Origin: Oscillospiraceae bacterium UBA6409
GTDB taxonomy: Bacteria; Bacillota; Clostridia; Oscillospirales; Oscillospiraceae
Direction: 5' to 3'
NCBI GenBank assembly: GCA_002438575.1
Contig: DJPP01000095.1
Location: 1-9,370, forward strand
Length of the DNA stretch: 9,370 bases
Shown here in pieces: positions 1 to 3,850 of this stretch. Below the pieces are notes generated by a model. The model did not search any database. It was given only the letters and a program-made list of their open reading frames with translations, and was not told the DNA's origin. Numbering within the stretch: position 1 is the first letter of the stretch; the number at the start of each line of letters is the position of its first letter. The position numbers and the translations under genes are program-made.

Positions 1-283
1 CCACAAAGGCGATCTCCGTGGCCGCCGTCTGCACGGCCAGCTGGCCTTCCAGTGTTTCCACCTTCTCCCGCAGGTACGGCACGCTCTCCACGATCTCCGC
101 CGCGACCTCCTCTGTGCCCTCCATGGGCGTCCGGTTGCTCAGGGAGTATACCGTCCCGCCCAGCACGACGCCCTGCGCGTCAGCGGCATCACAGAGGCCG
201 TAGCAGCCGTTTCCCAGCAGCCGCACCCATACCGGCCATTCCTGCGCGGCCACCTCCTGGCCGTCCTTCTTGAATACATACAT
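1..283 (-). CDS. Small phage protein of unknown function, 3'-truncated by window edge
   Basis: An open frame of 94 codons starts at the ATG at 283 and runs off the left edge with no stop. The start is supported by AAAGGAG (293-299) nine bases upstream, and it lies three bases after the stop of the preceding gene, so the two are probably cotranscribed. The protein begins MYVFKKDGQEVAAQEWPVWV. A compact N-terminal part of about 55 residues contains two cysteines (in GNGCYGLCDA) and the segment GGTVYSLSNRTPM. An acidic stretch follows, with heptad-like spacing (EEVAAEIVESVPYLREKVETLEGQL), that could form a coiled coil. Short proteins of this kind, with a beta-rich start then a coiled coil, are common near phage tail-fibre genes. 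I do not recognise the family, and a tail-tip or baseplate role is only a guess from position. Confidence 0.75.
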   Translation of the reverse strand, partial: MYVFKKDGQEVAAQEWPVWVRLLGNGCYGLCDAADAQGVVLGGTVYSLSNRTPMEGTEEVAAEIVESVPYLREKVETLEGQLAVQTAATEIAFV

Positions 284-286
284 GGT

Positions 287-688
287 CTAACGCTCCTTTC
301 CCGCGCCCACCAGCGCGGCGATGTAGTTCAGATCTGCAATGGGCGCCTCAAAGAAGGCGCTGCCCCAGAGGAAGTGGTCCTCGTGGTCCGGGTGCCGGTA
401 CTTCCCGCACAGCTCGTCCGCCCACACCCGGTCCCATCGGCTCTGATGGTCGGTATCCTTGCGCTCCAGCGTCTTGCAAATGGCCTCCGTCAGCGCCCCG
501 CGCCGCAGGCCCTGCCCGTCGTCATCGCGCTTGAAATGCTCGTGGGCCCGCTGGCTCCCGACCGCGCAGAGCTGCCGCCCCTGGTAGTACAGGAAGTCGC
601 CCCGCCTCTCCAGCGCGGCGCCGTAGGGGATGTTCGCCCTGCCGGATATGCCCTCGAACCTCGCCCGCTTGTGGCATACATACCTCAT
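287..688 (-). CDS. Small conserved phage protein coupled to the DGR reverse transcriptase, unknown function
   Basis: This gene encodes 133 residues, beginning MRYVCHKRARFEGISGRANI. Its ATG overlaps the reverse transcriptase stop codon in an ATGA arrangement (685-688), a sign of translational coupling. It also has its own ribosome binding site, AAAGGAG at 697-703, eight bases upstream. There is no signal peptide or membrane segment. The middle part is charged (FKRDDDGQGLRRG, LERKDTDHQSRWDRVWADEL), and the C-terminal part is aromatic and acidic (HPDHEDHFLWGSAFFEAPI). From memory, small proteins starting M(R/K)YVCHKRF and containing NIPYG and DDDGxGLxRG recur beside phage reverse transcriptases and tail genes in Clostridia, but I cannot name a domain. 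The position suggests a DGR accessory or a tail-tip component. No function is assigned. Confidence 0.85.
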   Translation of the reverse strand: MRYVCHKRARFEGISGRANIPYGAALERRGDFLYYQGRQLCAVGSQRAHEHFKRDDDGQGLRRGALTEAICKTLERKDTDHQSRWDRVWADELCGKYRHPDHEDHFLWGSAFFEAPIADLNYIAALVGAGKER

Positions 689-1806
689 GCCGCCCTCTCC
701 TTTCGCAGTGCGCTGTGCAGCGCCCGCAGCGCCGTCAAGCGTCCGTTGTCGTTGTGTCTCTTGTAGTAGCCCTTGGCGCTCACGATCTGCGCCCTTACGC
801 CCTCCCAGTCGCCCCTATCGGCCAGCAGGCGCATCTTCCGCCGGCAGCGCCTCTGTGCGTCCCCGGTGCGGTGCGTCACCACCCGGCCCGCTTCCATCAG
901 CTGGAACTTCGTCTTGCAGTAGCGGAAGGGCCGCCGCAGCGGCGCGTAGTGGCATTTTCTGCGGTTCACCCGCAGCCCCAGCGCCTCGCACCGTGCAATG
1001 AACGCCTCCAGCACCGCCGCCGCGTCCACACCCGGCGGCACCAGGATCACATAGTCGTCCATGTAGTGCTGTGCCTCCAGGTGCATCTGGCACCGCAGCC
1101 AGTGATCCACCGCCGACGGCAGAGCCACCATCTCCTGCTGGCTCTGCTCCATGCCCAGCGGCATCCCCCGGCCCGGCGCTGTCTCCGGCGCTGTCAGCAC
1201 CATCTCGTCCGCCAGTGCCCGGATGGGCCCCGCCGGCATATACCGCCGGTGGCGGTCCAGCAGCGCCGAGCGCGGCGCTGAGGGAAAGAACTCCTTGAGG
1301 TCGCACAGGATCACGCTGCCCTCCCGGCCATAGCGGCGGTAGTGCCGCATTAGCGCCCTTTTCAGCCGCCGGTACGCGAACTCCAGCCCCTTGCCCTGCT
1401 GGCTGGCCCCGTTGTCGTAGATCATGGTGGGGCCGTAGCAGGGCGTCAGCACGAACCGGCTGTGCACCTTCTGCACCTGTCTGTCGTCCACATGGGGCGC
1501 GTCGATGGGCCGCACCTTGCCCCGTTCCATCACGGTGAAGTGCACCGGCTTCCGCTGCGGCTGCCACGCCCCGCTTTCCGCCAGGCGGCAGCTCTGCGCC
1601 GTTCGTAGAAACAGCTCCGCCTCGAAGGCCTGTATGCTGGTCTTCCACCGCACGCCACGGCAGCAGTCCTTTCCGCATTGGTACATCCGGTCGAACCGGG
1701 CGATGTCCTCCAGCGCGCCCAGCGCCGCCATGCGCCGCTGCCTGCGCTCCTGCCGCCGTGTCTTTCGTCGTTGATAGCGCCCCTCCCGGCGCTCTGCGCT
1801 TGTCAT
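685..1806 (-). CDS. DGR-type reverse transcriptase (error-prone, retroelement)
   Basis: This 373-residue RNA-directed DNA polymerase is expected to copy the template RNA into adenine-mutagenised cDNA together with Avd. The Arg-rich N-terminus (RREGRYQRRKTRRQERRQRR, residues 6-25) would suit RNA binding. Fingers motifs are RGKVRPID (95-102) and DNGASQQGKG (131-140). Motif A is ILCDLKEFFPS (166-176, Asp169), motif B is GMPLGMEQSQ (214-223) and motif C is YMDD (248-251). Later come GLRVNRRKC (277-285) and FRYCKTKFQL (294-303). LGMEQSQ fits the [ILV]GxxxSQ pattern of DGR enzymes, rather than the QGxxxSP of group II intron enzymes. The length leaves no room for maturase or endonuclease domains. 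The frame is open back to 2121, but the ATG at 1806 is preferred because GGGAGG lies seven bases upstream and the extra 105 codons would read through TR. All catalytic residues look intact. Confidence 0.96.
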   Translation of the reverse strand: MTSAERREGRYQRRKTRRQERRQRRMAALGALEDIARFDRMYQCGKDCCRGVRWKTSIQAFEAELFLRTAQSCRLAESGAWQPQRKPVHFTVMERGKVRPIDAPHVDDRQVQKVHSRFVLTPCYGPTMIYDNGASQQGKGLEFAYRRLKRALMRHYRRYGREGSVILCDLKEFFPSAPRSALLDRHRRYMPAGPIRALADEMVLTAPETAPGRGMPLGMEQSQQEMVALPSAVDHWLRCQMHLEAQHYMDDYVILVPPGVDAAAVLEAFIARCEALGLRVNRRKCHYAPLRRPFRYCKTKFQLMEAGRVVTHRTGDAQRRCRRKMRLLADRGDWEGVRAQIVSAKGYYKRHNDNGRLTALRALHSALRKERAA

Positions 1807-1813
1807 GTGGTAG

Positions 1814-1819
1814 CCTCCC
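1814..1819 (-). promoter_or_regulatory. Ribosome binding site fixing the reverse transcriptase start
   Basis: GGGAGG on the minus strand is followed by seven bases and the ATG at 1806. It is the only good Shine-Dalgarno match near an in-frame start. It therefore decides for a 373-residue protein over the longer frame beginning inside TR. Confidence 0.8.
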
Positions 1820-1907
1820 GGCAGCGTCGGGCCGTGCCGCCCGGCGTGTTCTCTGCTCTCCCGCGGCACATGAAACGGAGGTAGGCACCTTCTCCGCCAT
1901 GCAAGCG

Positions 1908-1927
1908 CCCGCCGTAGCCTCGGCGGG
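1908..1927 (-). other. Hairpin in the template-RNA spacer
   Basis: A perfect 7-bp inverted repeat, CCCGCCG and CGGCGGG, flanks a 6-base loop. It lies about 100 bases upstream of the reverse transcriptase start. No T-run follows it on the minus strand, so it is unlikely to be a terminator. It is a candidate structural element of the DGR spacer RNA. GC-rich sequence can form such stems by chance. Confidence 0.45.
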
Positions 1928-1993
1928 TGTGCCGCAGCGCCGTTCCTTGGCGTTCCGGCAAGCGTCCGTGCAGCGGTGCGGAAGACGGTTTCG

Positions 1994-2009
1994 GACGGCT
2001 CGTGCCGTC
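1994..2009 (-). other. Second hairpin in the template-RNA spacer
   Basis: A perfect 6-bp stem, GACGGC and GCCGTC, closes a 4-base loop (ACGA in the minus-strand RNA). It sits about 80 bases downstream of the TR 3' end, in the region where the spacer of a DGR template RNA is expected to fold. The link to cDNA priming is inference only. Confidence 0.4.
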
Positions 2010-2090
2010 GCGGGAAGTGCCTCTCCTTTCGCGCAAGGTCCTGTTGCTGTTCGACCTGCTCACCCTCCAAGCGTAGAGGGGGCACGAAAT

Positions 2091-2111
2091 CCGGGGGCGA
2101 CGCCAAGCGAA
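2091..2111 (-). other. IMH* (TR-side copy of the mutagenic homing sequence)
   Basis: This is the 3' end of TR, after its last variable adenine. In coding sense it reads ATCGCTTGGCGTC-like sequence ending in GC-rich CGCCCCCGG. It contains no changed adenine. It differs from the VR-side copy by one base (GTC instead of GTG) and diverges fully beyond. A near-identical but not identical IMH*/IMH pair is what marks donor and recipient in DGRs. Confidence 0.7.
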
Positions 2112-2210
2112 TTGCTGGCATTGTTGTTGTTCGCGGCGCCCGACGTGTTCACATTGCAGAAATTGTTGCTGTTGCTGGCATTCGGCGAGCGCAGCCAGGC
2201 ATTGACCGCC
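2091..2210 (-). repeat. DGR template repeat (TR)
   Basis: This is a 120-base near-copy of the 3' end of the target gene (VR, 2849-2968), matched base for base at a constant offset of 758. There are 16 mismatches and no gaps. Fifteen mismatches are adenines of the minus-strand TR replaced in VR (plus-strand T at 2112, 2121, 2127, 2130, 2131, 2149, 2154, 2155, 2164, 2167, 2172, 2173, 2181, 2182 and 2203). The other is a C-to-G near the 3' end (2099). Read in the VR frame, TR encodes twelve Asn codons, all AAC or AAT, for example SPNASNSNNFCNVN and AANNNNASNS. Such AAY codons let both adenines vary without ever making a stop codon. Of 28 adenines in coding-sense TR, 15 differ in VR; of 92 other bases, only one does. 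Confidence 0.97.
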
Positions 2211-2259
2211 TCCCGCCGCCAACGTCGTCGGGCACTTATTCAGAGACACACCCATAGTC

Positions 2260-2763
2260 TTATGACTTCCTTTTCTTTTCCTGCGCCATATACCGGCGCT
2301 TGTCGCTGTCGGCCACCGCCTCCAGCTTCTTACGCAGCGCCACGCAGTCGGCGCCCACGTCCGTTTCCATCCGGTGCAGCTTTTTCAGCGCCGCCTCCGC
2401 GCCCAGCGTCACGCCCTTGCCGTTGCGGAAGGCGCCCTCCGGGTTGGACCGCAGCACCTCGTGCACCTTGTCCATGCGCTCGCCCAGCGCCTTGGCCGCC
2501 GCGTGGCAACGCAGCAGGTACTCCCGCCGCAGCGTTAGCTTCTGCCCGTCGCTGGGGAACACGTCGTTGGCCTTCACGGCGTAGTCCTGCACCTCCCCGG
2601 CCAGCTCCGCCGTCGGCACGGCGATCAGCCGGCCGTACCGTGCGCTCATGCACGAGAGCAGGTCGATGACCTCCACATACAGCTTCTTGCTCAGCAGCAC
2701 GAACTCCGGATCCCGCGGGCTGTTCGGATCCGGCTTCTGCCTCTTATAGGCCGGTACGCTCAT
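2260..2763 (-). CDS. avd: Avd, DGR accessory variability determinant (four-helix bundle)
   Basis: This 167-residue protein has no signal peptide or membrane segment. Avd forms a small, positively charged helical-bundle oligomer that binds the reverse transcriptase and template RNA and is required for mutagenic retrohoming. The assignment rests on the start MSVPAYKRQKP and the end ADSDKRRYMAQEKKRKS, which resemble clostridial phage Avd proteins from memory (MSVPxYKR at the start, xDxKRYxxx at the end). It also rests on an almost wholly helical middle (roughly residues 19-45, 49-67, 74-105 and 118-160) and on its position between VR and TR, as in the Bordetella phage DGR. It is longer than the ~128-residue Bordetella Avd, with an insertion around SNPEGAFRNGKGVTLG. 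The start has AAAGGAG at 2775-2781, eleven bases upstream. The basic C-terminus suits RNA contact. Confidence 0.85.
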   Translation of the reverse strand: MSVPAYKRQKPDPNSPRDPEFVLLSKKLYVEVIDLLSCMSARYGRLIAVPTAELAGEVQDYAVKANDVFPSDGQKLTLRREYLLRCHAAAKALGERMDKVHEVLRSNPEGAFRNGKGVTLGAEAALKKLHRMETDVGADCVALRKKLEAVADSDKRRYMAQEKKRKS

Positions 2764-2785
2764 TTTGCCTTGTTCTCCTTTCGCT

Positions 2786-2805
2786 CCCCCGGCTTTCGCC
2801 GGGGG
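2786..2805 (-). other. DGR target-site hairpin/cruciform downstream of VR, GAAA loop
   Basis: A perfect 8-bp stem, CCCCCGGC and GCCGGGGG, closes a 4-base loop that reads GAAA on the coding (minus) strand. It lies between the target gene stop and avd, 43 bases past the 3' end of VR. In Bordetella phage BPP-1 a DNA hairpin with an 8-bp GC-rich stem and a GAAA tetranucleotide loop, just downstream of VR, is needed for efficient retrohoming to the target. The match in stem length, loop sequence, orientation and place is striking. No T-run follows on the minus strand, so it does not look like an intrinsic terminator. Confidence 0.82.
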
Positions 2806-2821
2806 ATAGTCTTTCCGATGC

Positions 2822-2834
2822 CGGGCTTCGCCCG
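2822..2834 (-). other. Smaller second hairpin between target stop codon and the GAAA hairpin
   Basis: A 5-bp stem, CGGGC and GCCCG, closes a 3-base loop (GAA in coding sense). It begins one base after the target gene stop codon (2836-2838). It may assist the larger hairpin as part of the target-recognition site, or be chance in GC-rich DNA. Confidence 0.35.
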
Positions 2835-2835
2835 A

Positions 2836-3846
2836 TCACGCGCAAAAGCCGGGGGCCACGCCAAGCGAAATGCTGGCAGTGTTGGTGCCCGCGGCGCCCG
2901 ACGTGTACACACGGCAGAAATAGTAGCTGCCGCTGGCAGACGGCGAGCGCAGCCAGGCATAGACCGCCGTGGTGGTCGCCGAGTGCCTGTAGAACACCTT
3001 GGGGTTGCCCGCCTTAAAGTAGTCGTACTGCGCCTGCTTGCTCTGCTCCGCGCTGTTCGCATACGACCGCGCGCCGAAGATCTCGAATTCCGCCATGAGG
3101 AATGTGTAGTCCGTGGTGGCCGACAATATCGAGCTGTTCTGCGTCCACTTCGTTACCGACTTCATCACTGCCCGCAGGTCCTCCGGCAGCACCGCCATCA
3201 GGCTGCCCTCCAGGGGCACGTCCGGCGTGTTGCTGTTGCCCAGCACCGTCTTCCGCATCCGGGAGGCCTCCCAGCCGCCGGAGTTGGTATCGCTGGTGTT
3301 CATGGTGAAGTACGCGCCGCTGGTCTTGTTGCCGTACTGGCTGTCGCAGAAGGCCGTCATGGTGGTGCCGATCTTGCCCATGAGGAAGTGGATGCGGTGC
3401 TCGCCCTCCACGGCGCTGTTGTGGTCAAAGCCGATGATGAACGCCTTGACGGTCACATTGGACACGTTGAGGCTCTGCCAGGTGCCGGTCAGCGTCACGT
3501 CCTTCGTGTCGCCCACGGACCAGTAGTTGGCCCCCTGTCCGGCGTCCGATACCGCCTTGATCATCTCCCAGCTGTTGGCATTCAGCTCCGCCGCCACGAA
3601 GCTGAGCGTCAGCTCCTGCGGCACCGTGGCCGCCTTCACGTCCGGCGTGGTGGTGCCGTCCTTGGCGGCGCTCACCGTGTAGGTGCCCGCCTCGTCCAGC
3701 TCCAGCACCGCCTGTCCGTTTTCGCTGACGGCGCTCACCGCGTAGCTGCCCTTTTTGGCCGTCACCACGGCGCCGCTGTCCACGTTCACCACCAGCTTCT
3801 GCGCGCCGTCCCCGGCGCCGCCGCCAAATCGAATGATAGTAGGCAT
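2836..3846 (-). CDS. DGR target protein: tail-tip ligand-binding protein with variable C-type-lectin-like domain (DUF6273-like)
   Basis: This 336-residue structural protein is predicted to bind a host or surface ligand through its diversified C-terminus. Residues 1-80 form a beta-rich Ig- or carboxypeptidase-regulatory-like domain (GSYAVSAVSENGQAVLELDE, AGTYTVSAAKDG) suited to docking on the particle. Residues ~90-336 carry the DUF6273/C-type-lectin-like pattern: W93, YWSVGDTKDV (108-117), IIGFDHN (137-143), GGWEASRMR (190-198) and FLMAEFEIFG (249-258). The VR segment follows from residue 294: WLRSP, FC, SGAA and GVAPGF. The frame is open nine codons further, but ATG 3846 is chosen. It lies four bases after the upstream stop, with AAGGAGGG at 3858-3865, and MPTIIRFGGG is a natural start. 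The tight spacing to the collagen-like fibre gene suggests the two proteins work together. C311 (inside VR) and C335 (just after) could pair, though this is not shown. Confidence 0.93.
   Translation of the reverse strand: MPTIIRFGGGAGDGAQKLVVNVDSGAVVTAKKGSYAVSAVSENGQAVLELDEAGTYTVSAAKDGTTTPDVKAATVPQELTLSFVAAELNANSWEMIKAVSDAGQGANYWSVGDTKDVTLTGTWQSLNVSNVTVKAFIIGFDHNSAVEGEHRIHFLMGKIGTTMTAFCDSQYGNKTSGAYFTMNTSDTNSGGWEASRMRKTVLGNSNTPDVPLEGSLMAVLPEDLRAVMKSVTKWTQNSSILSATTDYTFLMAEFEIFGARSYANSAEQSKQAQYDYFKAGNPKVFYRHSATTTAVYAWLRSPSASGSYYFCRVYTSGAAGTNTASISLGVAPGFCA
2849..2869 (-). other. IMH (initiation of mutagenic homing) at the VR 3' end
   Basis: This is the stretch after the last variable adenine (plus-strand 2870), rich in G and C and encoding SLGVAPG just before the stop codon. 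It matches the TR-side copy apart from one silent change, GTG against GTC (plus-strand 2857 against 2099). In known DGRs this element sets the 3' boundary and the direction of information transfer. Confidence 0.7.
2849..2968 (-). repeat. DGR variable repeat (VR), 3' end of target gene
   Basis: This segment encodes residues 294-333 of the target protein. It aligns without gaps to TR, with 104 of 120 bases identical and changes concentrated at TR adenines. Codon by codon, TR Asn becomes Tyr296, Ser303, Gly306, Tyr308, Tyr309, Arg312, Tyr314, Gly320, Thr321, Asn322 (unchanged), Thr323 and Ile326. The invariant scaffold is AWLRSP, FC, TSGAA and SLGVAP. Tyr, Ser, Gly and Arg dominate the current variant, a composition typical of ligand-binding surfaces. 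The four adenines outside Asn codons (three Ser AGC, one Thr ACG) are unchanged here. Confidence 0.97.
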
Positions 3847-3850
3847 TTCC

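Larger units (their letters stand above)
1807..2259 (-). ncRNA. Putative DGR template RNA: TR plus 3' spacer between avd and the reverse transcriptase
   Basis: These 453 bases lie between the avd stop and the reverse transcriptase start and hold no credible gene. They consist of 49 bases of leader, the template repeat (2091-2210), and about 284 bases (1807-2090) between TR and the start codon. In the Bordetella phage DGR, the template RNA spans TR and a downstream spacer that folds, binds Avd-RT and primes cDNA synthesis. By analogy, 1807-2090 is the candidate spacer. Two GC-rich hairpins lie within it (1908-1927 and 1994-2009). Open frames crossing this stretch have no ribosome binding site and give low-complexity Gln- or Arg-rich translations. 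The ends of the RNA and its promoter are not visible to me; it may be cut from the operon transcript. Confidence 0.6.

Noticed and set aside
685..1806. Group II intron or retron reverse transcriptase
   Set aside because: There are no maturase or endonuclease domains, motif B is LGxxxSQ rather than QGxxxSP, and the neighbouring TR/VR pair with adenine-specific changes identifies a DGR.
2099..2099. Non-adenine difference between TR and VR (C in TR, G in VR, coding sense) as evidence against a DGR
   Set aside because: It lies past the last variable adenine in the IMH*/IMH region, where donor and recipient normally differ, and it is silent in the Val codon.
1803..2255. 150-codon minus-strand frame crossing TR and the spacer
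   Set aside because: It has no ribosome binding site, runs out of the target frame through TR (giving Gln runs from shifted AAC/AGC codons) and ends inside the reverse transcriptase start. It is best explained as a chance frame in GC-rich DNA.
1758..2669. 303-codon plus-strand frame covering the spacer, TR and avd
   Set aside because: The translation is Arg/Pro/Ala/Ser low complexity, antisense to avd and TR, with no domain signature.
2786..2805. Intrinsic transcription terminator between the target gene and avd
   Set aside because: The stem is strong, but no T-run follows it on the minus strand, and avd and the reverse transcriptase downstream need the transcript. The DGR hairpin reading fits better.
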